From Streblospio benedicti (lineage: Eukaryota > Annelida > Polychaeta > Spionida > Spionidae): a stretch of DNA of 64,000 nucleotides. The notes under the pieces were generated by a model. The model did not search any database and had not been told where the DNA came from. It saw only the letters and a list, made by a program, of their open reading frames with translations. Each line of letters begins with the position of its first letter. Within the stretch, counting starts at the first letter, position 1. A program made the position numbers and the translations under genes. Positions 46,601-58,768 of this stretch are shown in pieces. The stretch spans positions 15,046,187 to 15,110,186 of the forward strand of contig CM032663.1 of NCBI GenBank assembly GCA_019095985.1, given 5' to 3'.

Positions 46601-48768
46601 ATCTGTAGTTTTGTTTTTTTACAATTTATTTGTTTTTAATTGATCAGAAATATTTCAATGTTTGAATAAATACTAGTGTATTAGAATTACGATATAGTAC
46701 ATTATACTGAGCATTGCCTTTCAATGATGACAGGCCTTCATTCATTGGGCTCTCCTCTGTGGGGGGAGGAAGGTGGCCACAACTCGCACACAAACACACC
46801 GGATCCGTCCCTGCCCAGGTTTCTCTTTGCCCTCAAGTCGTTGCTGCGGTCCGCTTTTGCTACATGTGTCTTAACGATGCCTACGCATCTGTACCACGTG
46901 AGTATATAAAGAGGGTGAGGATTAGGGTTTAGATGGCAAACAACTTCTACTCAGCAGATTTAGTAACCCTCCACAATATACTTATTTTTATGGGGGAAAA
47001 TGCACTTGGCCTGTATAGAAATAAACAAATTTCTTCTTATTTATCAAATTAAATATTTTTTTTTTTAAATGTATATAAATTATCTCTAAATTTATGAACA
47101 AAATCAGGAAACAAAATGAATTAAGCTGTAGATGCATGATTTTACCATTTCTCCCGTAGATAATAAAGCAGCAGCATTATGATGTTATTAAAATTTCGGA
47201 GAAGTCAGTTTATCTGCAATCTAAAGCAAAAGTGCATACATTGTATTTTTACTTTTTAGGACAAAGGATTTGTTTCTCGAATTGAGCATCTTTGTGACAC
47301 TGTGATACATCTAGACTCCTTCATGGGAAGTGATAAAGAAACAAACCCAGCGTTCAAAGAATATCATGGTAGATATTGTCTAAGATTAACTGATGTGATC
47401 CTGTCAAATTCACTTGAAAACTATTGCATAACTACATCAGCTTCTTTTTTCGGTGAACTGAAAATGAATCCCTGATTGATATTGAAAATACTTGCATAGA
47501 TTGAAAATACTTGCATATAGAGTTTCAATGTTTTATAATATAATTTATATCCAATAATACGAATACAGAAATGCAATAAAATTCTGTGTTCCAGTAAATG
47601 TATGGTCTGCGGACAGATTTTCAAATGAGTCTCTACAAACTTGAAGTGTTCACCTATGTTTTGCTGTCAGCAATTATCAATTAAGATGATAATTTACTGT
47701 AGCTGTCAGAAAATGTCTGTAACTCAACAAAATGTCAATAATTATTAAATATGATATGTATTGGAATGTCCTGTACCATGACTTTCAACACACAAAAAGA
47801 AAAAAGCTGATGTGTAGTAGATCACTAAATAATTTGTTGATTTTTTTTTATAAATGAAAAATAATGAGCTTCAAGTTCTTACTACTTCTTATTGGAGCAA
47901 GTTAGATATCAAAATAGAAATCTACTGTGGGAGGAAAAGAATTTTATGTGCAATGTATTGAATTAAAATTTTTATTCTAGGTCTTTTCAATATCATCAAA
48001 CTTCCACGCCTCAACTCTCTCACTTGCCATATGCCAGATACACTTGATTTAGCCTTTAAATTAAAAAGAAAAAAGTTCATGATTGAGGTAAGTCATTGGG
48101 TTTGTTTTGACAGCTGTTCTGCTATTTTTATTCTGAGCGCTTTATGTACTTGTAGAAATCGTTTGTTTGCCTTTTGCCAAAGGCCCCAGCATCATTCTTT
48201 GTATATTTCTAAACATATCTATTGAATAGATATGAAAAGACATTTGATTTTTTTCTCTTTTTTTCGTGCACTAATATACTAGTATTTATGTCCACAATTA
48301 CAGAGGCTGGTGCCTGTGCCTTTTACCAATTGATATAGTATGTAGAAAACTAGTGAGAGATGAACATTTGCTATTCAAGTTCAGATTCCATGTAGAATTC
48401 ATCACTAAACTATTCACGCCTTATCAAGAAATCATTGAAAATAATATATAACAAAACCTCTTTACCTTGAATCTATAGGGAAACATTAAAATACTTGAGA
48501 TGACAATATTCGAGATAACCAACTGATATAAATTCATGTGATTGCAGCGAAACGAAACCAACCATAAGATTACAAAAAAATTGAGATTAGCAATATCAAG
48601 GTTCTGCTATATAATTAATGTTCACCCTTTTTCTTTCAGAAATTGCATCTTCCACCAGAGCTTTCGGAGACAGCCAGTAGAAACCAGGAAGATCCTGTCT
48701 TGCCACGGGCGGGTGCAGTTGGGTGTGGAGGTGCCACAGGTGGCAGCAGCGGCAAATTGGACTTTTAA
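43654..48768 (+). CDS. ELP4: Elongator complex protein 4, complete 10-exon gene
   Basis: Exons: 43654-43795, 44159-44194, 44620-44741, 45812-45919, 46078-46208, 46431-46546, 46734-46897, 47260-47368, 47981-48087, 48640-48768. All introns are GT-AG, the phases agree throughout, and the product is 387 aa. Landmarks shared with animal ELP4 are NVTSFQ, LLISTGIPSLDNVIG, GGGLAVGTIMLIEED, KYFLAEGVVN, KIAWRYKNMPQ, FGHYYD-like YGHYYDMTK, QRNILRIGLHSLGSPLWG, TMPTHLY, FKEYHGLFNIIKLPRLNSL, DLAFKLKRKKFMIEKLHLPP and the end GKLDF. ELP4 with ELP5 and ELP6 forms the RecA-fold hexameric ring of Elongator, which modifies U34 of tRNAs. The ATG lies in AACATGG context. Exon 7 (46734) is much richer in GC than the others. 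Intron 3 holds an antisense LINE piece. The gene looks intact and functional. Confidence 0.97.
45045..45755 (-). mobile_element. 5'-truncated LINE in ELP4 intron 3
   Basis: The minus strand encodes the end of a non-LTR reverse transcriptase: SWEEHITKSCKKASSVLGFL, RPILEYAAPVWDPHK, RLERVQRQAIRFITGDY and the closing FPRTIREWNQLQEY. This pattern is typical of Jockey/CR1-group LINEs. The reading frame shifts around 45430. It lies antisense to ELP4, entirely within intron 3. Confidence 0.85.
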
Positions 48769-48860
48769 GCAGTGTGAAGACATCCTGTAGACAACCATTT
48801 TTAGTAGTGATGACATGTATAACTTAAAGTGGCCCATTAAGGAGGGTATCTGCAGCTCTT

Positions 48861-48866
48861 AATAAA
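48861..48866 (+). promoter_or_regulatory. Candidate ELP4 polyadenylation signal
   Basis: AATAAA about 93 bases after the ELP4 stop codon; AAATAAA also occurs at about 48894. Confidence 0.55.
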
Positions 48867-48899
48867 AAAGGTCTTGATGTGTTGTTTTGTGGAAAATAA

Positions 48900-50716
48900 A
48901 AGTTAGATTCAAATAGTCTCAAAACGGTGTTAATTTCTCTTTTTACATTTTTCCTTGTGATGGTTACATTTTTTTCTTTAAACTTAAATATTTATGAAAC
49001 ATGATATGATTAGTGGAAGTAGCTAGGTGCAACTTATTCTTCTACTAGAGTACTTTTTTCTCTTTTATTGGTGCAAGTTTTATTTTGATATGCTTGTAAA
49101 TTTTGTTGGCCTCTGCATGAAATTCGGGGGCATGTACATGTGATCTTAATGTTATTGCTCTAATTACACAATAATGTCCCAATGTATGAAAGTGTTACTA
49201 AAAATAATTTAGTATGCAAGTTGTGAAAATTTTCATATGTTGCTGTGCTTATTTACCTTATCAGTGTTCAGCAAAACCAGAAATCAAGATGTATTATTGG
49301 TAACAAATAATGATGGTGGCCTGAATTATCTCCGTCAGCCTAAACATTAATAATGTGAAATTTCAGTATCCAAATATAGTCTGGCTACATTAGATATTTC
49401 TAGATGAATGGGGATTCAATGTGCAATTATCTTTAAATATTTATGTTAGTTTGTCTTTTTTCATTCTTTGCTGTATACCAAGTTACTAGAATACTTTATA
49501 CTTTAGATATATTTATTTGGAATACTTTACGAATGTTTCAGTATATATACTGTGTATATCATGTAAAGTGTGAAATAAAATAAGTTTTTTATTTTTCAAT
49601 ATTTATTACATCCAAAATATGGCTCATACATAGAAAAAAATGTATAGTACACTTAATATATTATTCAATTTTGTCAAAATATTTGAATAAATAAAAAGTA
49701 ATTCTTTGTCAACAATTAAACACTTTCAGAGTAAATTGTTAATTTTCAACAGGAGTAGTAAATTAGTTAAAATGGTGAAACTTTAGAAATACAATTTCAC
49801 ACTTCTGAATTTCTTACTGGAAGCAATATTGCATGATTGATAGATTTAATTCCTAGCCAAATAACCCCCAAGTTTCCCAATATATGAAGATGGATCTTTC
49901 AAAAATAAAAATTCTAATTTTTTGGGGAAAATAACTATCATCATGCTTTGCCCACAAAAAATGGGCATTGTTAATATTGATTTAATTTTTAGAAGAATGA
50001 TGCATACAATCTTTTTTTTTAAAGTCTGCAAGAAAAAAACTGCAGACAACTTGATAACATGATTTACAAAAGTTCACAGCTAAAAAATGCGATTCTACTC
50101 CATACACAAGTTTTGATTGTTCTATCATAATTAGCTATATTCAACGGATTGAATATCTGACATTGCACAATACTTACATTAAATGCTTAACAGTTTTAAA
50201 AAAACATGTCACAAATATTTACAAATATGGAGAATGACAATAAAATCAATCTTACAACAAAGCAATCGTAACATGATTACATGTATGTGACTACTGTCAG
50301 CTTCCTTGCCTTTTTATATAGCAGATAAGAGCTATTGAAATCTTCCATGCAGCATTAACCCGAACATACAAAAAGTCCTTGAAAGCATCCAAAATGGTAT
50401 CACTGTAAAATCCTGTGCATGATTTTTTATCTTATCAACATGAAATACACTTACATTGCAAAATCCAATAACATAAATTGATTTTTAGACTTTAAAAAAA
50501 TATGTTAGAATCTTTAAAAAAATTGTAACATTATTAATATGTTAAGCATGCAATTAAGAGAACATGGCAGTTACTGGAACGTCAAACCAAATGTAAATTT
50601 ACTATCCCAATCATGATTGTAAGTTAATGTTAATTAAACAACTACTCTAATGTTCATTTAATATGTACAGGTTTGTCTACAAGCTTTTGACCAATAATAG
50701 TCTAATATGTATCAGT
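48900..50716. other. Intergenic between convergent genes
   Basis: AT-rich sequence between the 3' ends of ELP4 (+) and the zinc-finger gene (-). The right half is probably the 3' untranslated region of the zinc-finger gene. No other gene or strong repeat seen. Confidence 0.5.
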
Positions 50717-53700
50717 TCAGCTTGTTTCTGACATTGATGGGAATACAGGCATATTGCATGCTTGCACACTATTCTGCATCATGTTTTGTGCAAACTGCCC
50801 TCCATTTCTATTGTAGATATTGTAGTTTGCATGGGCGGGCATCATATTGGGAGCGGATGCCCCGAAAGGATACCCAGGTATCATACCAAATTGTGGGTGA
50901 TACTGCAAAGAAGTGGGAGGCAAATGTCCGCAATCAAATGGATTTGTCTGAGGATTCGGGAGGACTGACATCGGCAATGATGACCGTGCCATCTGTGAAT
51001 GGCTTGCAGCACCAAACATCGCGTTTTGATTCCAGCCACTGGCCGTTACTGAACAATTGGGATCACGCGTTTCTGATGGCAAAGAACATTCGGGTTTTGC
51101 AGAGGATCTTGGCTCTGCTGTTGCAGGTTTTTGCATTTTACAATCCATCCGACATGTAGACTCCGGTTTGCACTGTTCTGATTGTGGTTGACTAGATGTT
51201 GGAGCTTCCGGTTTAGAAGCTTCGTGCTTTTTTGGTGTAGGTGCAAGATTCAATGAGTAATTCGCACTCTGCAAGGGAGTATTTTGGGAATTTTTATTGG
51301 CTTGAGATTTTTTGCTTGATGTAGGCTTGTGGTCAGTTCGCTTGACCTTGGGGGTAGCTGCCACTCCAGGGGATTTTGACATGGATCCTTTGCATGGTTT
51401 GTCAGGATCGTGAGTTGCCAGGTGGCGCTTAAGATGCTCTGGTCGACTCAGTTGTTTGCCGCACACATTGCATTTGTACGGGCGAATTCCTGCATGTGTA
51501 TTTTGATGTCTTCTCAGTTTACTTGGACAATCAAAGGCTTTCTCACATATGCCACACATATCTAAAATGAAATAAAGGTCATTTTAGAATGGAAATACTC
51601 TTTTTGGTTTTATCAATTTATTTTGCAAACATTACTAATTGGTTTTACAGACATTATCAGCTATATTCAAATACTTTTGCCTTACAACTAATTTCTTATG
51701 AACATTAACTCACCTAAAGGAAATTATCACTAAAAATGCAAAGCCTTGAAAGGGTACTACATTCTTGATCAATCATGCTTACTAGTGTAGTTCAAACAAA
51801 CACTTTCATACACTACCGGAAAAAAACACATAAGAAGAAAAAAACACACACATAACAATCAGAATAAACAATACAAACATTCACAGCAAAAGGTCATAGT
51901 GTTTAAAAAGGGGTCAATGTGTCTACAGTTTTAGTGAACCCAACTAAGATCTTTAATAAAAATCAAAACTTTTTAATTCTTAACTCACAAATGATAACCT
52001 CTTTTACGATTTTACATAAATGACAGTAAACGTAGAAAGTAGAGAAAAATGATAAACGTAAGCTGAAGAGAAAATAAGATCGAATACTTCTAGCAACTTT
52101 GAAAATAACACATTTTAATTGCTATTATTGTCCCCCAAAACAAAATAAGAGCTCTCATGGCTCTTCAACGAGCACGGAAAAATGGAGTGTGTGCAAGTAT
52201 TACAGATGACACCACAATATGAACTAGACAATGTAAAAATTTATTCACCCTTTATGAACCCACTCAGTATTTTTTACATTATATGTTCCCCACAAAAGTG
52301 AAATGTTGAGACAATAATTACAGATTTCAAATGTCAAACGTTTGCATTACCACTAATGGGCAGAGTGCACACTGATATGAAGATCGAACTTTGGGTGAAT
52401 TAGTATGTGGACAGTTACAAAAATTTGAAACCGGTTATTAACTGCAAAGAAAACCAAACCGTAACCGGGTAATGATTCTACATACTGGTTAATGTGGACC
52501 AGTCGTAATGACTTTTAATGCTTTAGGTCTGACGTACATGAGAAATTTTCAACTCCAATATGTCCTAACTAACAATGAATTTAACGCTTTATTTGTACGG
52601 CTCCGAGTAAGTCACGTGACGTACACTTGTAAAAACGAAGGCACCCGGTATTAGAATTTATGAGCCAAGACATTTTTGTCGTATTTTGCAAGCTTTGATA
52701 ATGAAATAACTTCTTTCAGACGTTAAAGGAGGCAAAATACATCGAATAGTTTGGTAAGGATAGTAGTCATCCAAAGCAATAATAACCCGTTACTCAATTT
52801 AGTAACGGACAATGTAGAGAAAATCAACTGTAGCCTGTTATGCGGTCAACCGTCCACATGCTAGAGTGAATAATAAAATAATTTCACATGTATACATGCT
52901 ACATAACACATAATACTGAAAGCAACATGACTACAACAAACAAAACTACAGCAATCTTAATTGAGAGGCATCAACAACTTTTTTGGGTAACGTACTCTTG
53001 CGCTTACTTTTGGGAAGCTCCATTTTCGTTTTGGATGATTCACCGCCAATGAAGTATTGCTGGCCTTCATCATCCGAAAAGCTAGAGTCTAATACATGTC
53101 CAGCATTCTGAGGACTTGAATGTTGTCCATGAGGGCTTGAGTGATGTCCCGGTGGGCTTTGCGAGTGATGCATAGGACTTTTGCCAGATGATTTTGAGGA
53201 AGAAAGTATGTCTGCATGAGGAAGCATGCTTCGAGAGTTTGTTGGCTGGCTTGTTTGTAATTTTGGAAAGCCGTACATTATACTGGCACTAGGCAATGGC
53301 ATTGGCAGTGGAAACTGTGGTGACTGGCTAATTGCCTGGGACTCTGGAGGTATTGGATAATTTGGAAATGTATCTGCTCCAGCAGGATTCACTTCAGCTG
53401 CTTTCTTCTTCTTCTTTTTCTTTTTAGGTTTGTTTTCAAATGGCTTTGCTTCTGGCTCTGGGGAAGGTAGGAGCGACGGGGGCAATGGATCTGAAGCACT
53501 CGTTTCCTTGTACTGCTGCCATAGCAAATCTGATGCATCATTTGGATGGTCATCATTTGCATCTACAACTTGATGGTTAAAAAGAATTTTTGAATCATTT
53601 TCCGGATGTTTATTCTTCATGTGATATCGTATACAGTCAAGTCTCCTAGATCGATAATCGCACACCATGCACTTATATGGGTGGGAATCCGTGTGCGTAA

Positions 53701-54145
53701 GCAGATGTCTTTTTAAATGCTCTGACCGAGTAACATGCTTGTTGCAAATCCTACATACGTATGGTTTCAATCCACTGTGAGTTTTCTCATGACGACTTTT
53801 TTTACTATAGTTTTTGAACGTCTTGTCGCAATATGAACAAGCAAAGGGTTTAAAGTCAGCATGTGTGTAGAGGTGCTGTTTAAGCTTGTACCAGTTAGGG
53901 AATATGCGATCACATATTTGACATATTTGTTGATTACCGGTTTCTTGGTGCTCTTGACAAAGTCTTTCAAATGCAACATTTGGAGATTCATCTATAGTTG
54001 GTAAACTATAATGATGCAATTTTGGTAAGGTGATAGAGCCATTTAATGAATCACCACTTGGAAGTGATAAAGAGTTTGGTTGGTCACCACTAGAATGCGT
54101 AGAAACATCGCTGTCCTCAGATTTTGTCTTGTTCTGCTCAGCCAT
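50717..54145 (-). CDS. Six-finger C2H2 zinc-finger protein, two coding exons
   Basis: Exon 1 is 54145-53008 (379 codons plus one base) and exon 2 is 51561-50717. They join A|AT, phase 1, across a GTAAGC donor and a TTTCATTTTAG acceptor, giving about 660 aa. Exon 1 starts MAEQNKTKSED, in frame after an upstream stop. It has four fingers at about residues 75-180 (CQICDRIFPNWYKLKQHLYTH; ACSYCDKTF; VCRICNKHVTRSEH; KCMVCDYRSRRLDCIRYH), then a PKKKKKKKK nuclear-localisation-like run and Ser/Pro/His-rich sequence. Exon 2 adds two fingers (MCGICEKAFDCPSKLRRH, YKCNVCGKQLSRPEHLKRH) and a Pro/Asn/Met-rich tail ending VFPSMSETS. If the donor is ignored, exon 1 runs on to a stop at 52946, giving a four-finger form of 399 aa. 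The role is probably as a transcription factor. The exact family is unknown. Confidence 0.85.
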
Positions 54146-54199
54146 GGTTTGCAATAGAGGCTGCTTCACATCAGATTGAACCACAACAGCTTAATATAC

Positions 54200-55500
54200 T
54201 GCAGCAAAAATCTGAAAATCGTAAAACAAATATAATTCGAGGGAAATCGTAAAACAAATATAATTCGAGGGTTTAATGCAAATCAATAAATAGTGAGCAA
54301 CATAATTGATGCTTGGAAAATTGACCTGAAATGTAACGCTTTACTAAGAGCAAATGGCCACAAGAAATACTACACACCAACTAATCGGGATCATACTAAT
54401 GTTGAAAATCAACTCTAAAGTCTTAAGATAGTGCACCACCCCTCTACAGGGCAGGAAGGGCAACCGCAGCAGGGGGTCTTCATTAAGAACTCAAATTTTA
54501 AAATAATAGGGCAATATATAAGAAATTTACAGATTCGAATTGATTTACCTGCGCACGTTAACTTAAATACATGTTCTTAACACTAAAGAAATCGGACTAG
54601 TGTTGAAATAGCCAGCAGAATCTGTAAAATATTAACATTTTTGCCGTTTACAAAAACAATTAGAGCAGCTTGACCTACTTTCAGAGTCAGCGAAATATTT
54701 CACCGAGGTTTTAGTTCGCATTCCTCACAACAGTGTCGCTTTTCATAAATTAAGGTGGAACCAAAGCTATTATAGATTTTTATAAACGCAATATTCTAAA
54801 AGATATTCATCATGATTAGAACGGAATCTTGCTAACTATTTCCCTTCAACCATTGAATATAACTTGGAAGCACTAATTGACTGGGCATTACATGGTGTGC
54901 GTACGCTAAACGTCACAAGTATACGTTAAACGCTCGACATTAATCAAACGTACATGCATGTACATCCTGGGGGAAAACGAAATGGGGGGGTTCTTCTATA
55001 GTCGCCCTATACGGCATGCGCTACTGATAGGGATCACCTTTTCCAATCACTCAGTTTCATTTAATAGGGGTCATGATTTCAACATTCCAGCCAGTTTCAC
55101 AACGGGTTCAATATCTCTAGTTCTATTTTCAAGTGATTTTGTGTCATAGAGCATACAGCAAAATGTCATCTGTATTATGGGAAGAGTCCTTTTGACTTTC
55201 TTGGGGGGGTCGGTTGGTTTTAGGGAGATCATACTTTTGAAAATGATCTTTTAGATTTTCTAAATCTCAACTAATATGGGGGAGGGGGTCATACTTTTGA
55301 ATTTTGACATTTTGAAAACAAAATAAAATCATAATGAATACCAAACGTTCATCTATCATATATAGTATACTGTATACTCATGAAATTTAAAGTTGAATAC
55401 TAGGCATTCATATGTTAACAGCGGTGATCAAGCTACACTGTCTAACATAAATCATATTAAACATTTACATTTATCGTCATGATCTCGCGTTTAAAGCAAG
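54200..55500. other. Upstream region with G-run repeat fragments
   Basis: TTTTCAG (minus sense, about 54215) may be the acceptor before the zinc-finger start codon. The stretch AACAAATATAATTCGAGGG is duplicated at 54220-54270. G-run repeat fragments (GGGGGGGTTC at 54984; GGGGGGGTCGGTTGG at about 55205; GGGGGAGGGGGTCATAC at about 55280) belong to the family at 20455. No coding segment seen. Confidence 0.5.
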
Positions 55501-56460
55501 TCGATTTAAGTCCTCTCTCAGAACTCAGTCAAAAGCTTTTTCAAGGTCAATAAACGAGTAGTAGAGTGCCATATACCTCTCTTCCAACCGACAGAGGATC
55601 TCTCGTGCCTCTATCTGGCATAACCCCAAACTGCGTATCATTTATGCATCCCTTGTATGAACTTTGCAGCAATTCCCTCTTGTCTTTTCATGACCAGGTC
55701 TAGAAGTTTTAAACCACGGAAAATATCTCTCTCCAGAGCATCACCTTTACCTTTGTACAGGTTTACTATGAAACTTTCATCGCAGTCAGATGGTATATGA
55801 CCTTCTATTACTATGATATTAATTTAGTAGTTGTGCGAGGATTGTAAAGCATCTTGGACCTGCAGTCTTCAGCATTTCTGCCACTATAGCAGAAGGCCCA
55901 GCGGTTTTCCCACACTTTGAGTCTCACTGTTTCAATGCCCATCTTCTCAGAGACACTCAACGGGGCATACCTTTGACAATAAATTTGGGTCCCAGAGGAA
56001 CTCCACATTGAGAAGTCTCTCATAGTGCTGTTTCTGCGCAAACTTCTTCACCATTGCAATCTCCCCAAGATCGTTTCACACAAACTTGTCACCGGTCACA
56101 TCTTGATTTTGCCTTCGAATTTGCTTTCCAATGCGCTAGATGTTATCCTTGCTCTCCATGGAATTCTGCAGTTCAGGCGTCTGTCACTTCTATAGCCAAA
56201 TAGATTAGATGTTTTGCTTGTCTTTTGGCTACTATGTACACATTTAGATCTATCCCAGTCTTCTTCCATAAAACAGCGCACGCTGAATTGAATTTCGTAT
56301 GAACTGTAACTTTTTCCTTCCACATTGGAATGTCTAAATTACTAATTTTTACGTGTCTAATATCTGATAATAAAAGTTCTATTTCACAGAATTTGTTTGA
56401 TTGGTAAAGCAAAGTAGATAATATAAGGAAAGTAATATATCTTTGCAATGACGTCATTTA
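55500..56460 (-). mobile_element. RTE-like LINE reverse-transcriptase fragment
   Basis: The minus strand reads VNLYKGKGDALE, RGLKLLDLVMKRQEG and further decayed pieces in the order expected of an RTE/BovB-like reverse transcriptase. The part before it (56000-56450) carries decayed linker-region sequence. Many stops and frame changes are present. It may come from the same family as the endonuclease piece at 29880-30680. Confidence 0.65.
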
Positions 56461-57122
56461 AATACAATGTATCATGTTGAACACATCCTTCTACAGCCTC
56501 AAATATACACTGATTGCTTACTCATTCCCATTTCATCCTTTTTAGATCGGATTATTGAAATGTTTAAATAACATGAGATAAAAACAATAAACATCAAATA
56601 CATAAGCAATTTCCATACTGTTTATTTCTTCTATGGCATAAGTAATTTGGAACTGCTAATTGATGTGTTATTGTAAATTCAAATAATACAAAGAGAAAAT
56701 TGAAATATATATGCACAAAAAAAAATACAAAGAACTACATTAAGGCTAACAAAACTGAAATGGTCCAAGTTGTCAGTTTGGCAAATCACTTCGCCATATC
56801 GGACCAGTCTACAACAACCGGTCTGACATACACTATGTATGTAAATGCTATGTACGTACACGCATTAAAATACATATCCATAAATAATGTGCTAATTGAA
56901 TTAATTGTTACAATTTGTTGAACTATAAATACGTATAATATGTTTGTTTGTCAATTATCAATCAATATGTACATGCTATATATGTACGTGCTAAACTATG
57001 AATAATTTAAAAAAGAAAATTAAAAAATAAATCACGCAAACGCAAAAAAACTAAACTTGTCCATGTGGTCGTGTTGGCAAATCACAACGCCCCACACGAC
57101 CAGAGAATAAGCTGTTTAAGCT
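56461..57122. other. AT-rich 3' flank, no gene seen
   Basis: No coding content recognised. Probably the 3' flank of the minus-strand coiled-coil gene at 57123. A TGTATGTAAATG / CTATGTACGTAC type of repeat word is present at 56835-57000. Confidence 0.4.
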
Positions 57123-57859
57123 TCAGTGTTTCTTTGGTGGGGGATGCATTGGACCCCTCACACGGCTGATGATGGAAGAACCTCTTACATCACGCTCTTC
57201 TTCACAATCACAACCACGGGATTCACCATCCATTCTGTAACTTGTGGATCCAATAATCTAAAAATAATTATAACCAGTTTGTGTTAAAATACATAACCAC
57301 GAATGGTGTGCTAATTAAATTAACTGTTACAATTTATGGAATTATACACATATAGATTTTCTTCTTCTTCTTTTTTCTTCTTTGCCCCCTGATATGTTGA
57401 AATAAACTGAAAACTATATTCAACAATAATCATGAATAATGTTATTACAAATGTTGATTTGTTCCTTTTTTTGTTTTTGTTTGTGTTGTTGTTGTAGGTA
57501 TGAATTGTACACCCAGGAAAAGTAGGATACTAGCCTTATTCTGATACATATACGGCATATAGTAATATGTATCAGTAACTATTGACATACGTATTACAAC
57601 AAGATTGTTAGCATTTCTAGAATATTGTGTAATGTAATATGTTCAAAGTCAAATAAAAGAAATGTATTTGGTAGGCCTACCTTTATCGCGTTAAAGAGCT
57701 TGATCTTGTCTCTCAAGGCATTGATTTCTTTGTCCATAGCACACTGACTTTTGATAATATCGCACATTTTCCCATGAAGAATGTTTTTTTCATCTTGTAC
57801 ACTGCGCATTTGCATATCATTCTCGGACTTTTCTTTTTCTAGATTAGATATGGTTATTC
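57123..57859 (-). CDS. Coiled-coil protein, last two exons (57681-57859 partial, 57123-57257)
   Basis: The upstream exon is cut by the N gap. It reads ITISNLEKEKSENDMQMRS, VQDEKNILHGKMCDIIKSQC and MDKEINALRDKIKLFNAIK, a regular coiled-coil, and ends in phase 0 at gtaggc (57681). After an intron with acceptor TTTTTAG the last exon reads IIGSTSYRMDGESRG, CDCEEERDVRGSSIISR and VRGPMHPPPKKH, then TGA at 57123-57125. Frame and phase agree across the junction. I do not recognise the family. Coiled-coil proteins of this sort are often ciliary or cytoskeletal, which is a guess. The 5' end lies in or beyond the gap. Confidence 0.7.
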
Positions 57860-57959
57860 NNNNNNNNNNNNNNNNNNNNNNNNNNNNNNNNNNNNNNNNN
57901 NNNNNNNNNNNNNNNNNNNNNNNNNNNNNNNNNNNNNNNNNNNNNNNNNNNNNNNNNNN
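57860..57959. other. Assembly gap of 100 N
   Basis: Exactly 100 unknown bases. It interrupts an exon of the minus-strand coiled-coil gene. Confidence 1.
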
Positions 57960-58663
57960 CTGTCACTATGCGCAAATGATAGAATGAAAAATGTGAATGG
58001 AAAAAAATCTACAATTCTTTATGTGCAAGCTGAGTTTTTTTTCAAACCTCACCATGAAAATGGTTTGAGCTACAAGGATTCCCTACTCAGCGGTTCTGGA
58101 TTGCATTTAACCCATGGATATCAAGACCAGATACCCTACGCGTCATTGACAGAAAACCATTGAATTTATCAGGAGTCTGACTACTTCGCTCCAGGAGTTA
58201 AATGCTATACACTGCAGACATATCTCTGCACATTGCACTCATTTGCACACCAAATATTTATCATATAAAATTAAATCATCGTCCAAAAAGTGTGCCACGG
58301 TGACTTCATGTACAGGTACTCATTGTCAAGTTTCTAGCTGAAACTACGGTTAAAGTTTGTCGTGCATTGCAAGACTTTCAAGTATTAGGGTGCGGCTGTA
58401 ATTACGTTTATTTACACTGTTAGTACAGTTAATAACTGTAGATATAACTTCAAACATACGAGGAGAAGGATAGTATATTTTGCTTAAAGGGTAGAACTGT
58501 AGTTACGGGACCTGTTTAATACTACAGCTACTAGACCTGTTACAGTGACTGGGCCAGCAACTACAGTTACACGGCTGCTGGTGAAAAACACGCGGTGCAT
58601 TTCTAACAAAGATACAAGGAGGAAGGGGATATTCTAGTCCGGCCAGTCGTCCATTTCGCAAAG
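57960..58663. other. Region between gap and plus-strand first exon
   Basis: No exon recognised. It should hold the 5' part of the minus-strand coiled-coil gene, or the promoter of the plus-strand gene starting at 58664. GC content rises towards 58600. Repeated TACAGCTAC / TACAGTTAC words occur at 58480-58570. Confidence 0.35.
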
Positions 58664-58768
58664 ATGGATCTGAACCTGCAGTTTGAACACAACTACTCTG
58701 CGGCGCGCGCCAAGATTGTGCATCTAAAGCACCAGGAGCTGCAGTCGGTGTGCGACCGGGAGAAACGA
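58664..58768 (+). CDS. First coding exon of an unknown gene
   Basis: An ATG in AAAGATGG context opens 35 codons: MDLNLQFEHNYSAARAKIVH then LKHQELQSVCDREKR. The exon ends in phase 0 at a gtaagc donor (58769). It is GC-rich (GCGGCGCGCGCC) in AT-rich surroundings, as expected of a promoter-proximal first exon. The predicted product is helical and charged. The family is not recognised, and no downstream exon could be joined with confidence. The GC-rich segment at 60242-60586 is a candidate. Confidence 0.5.
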
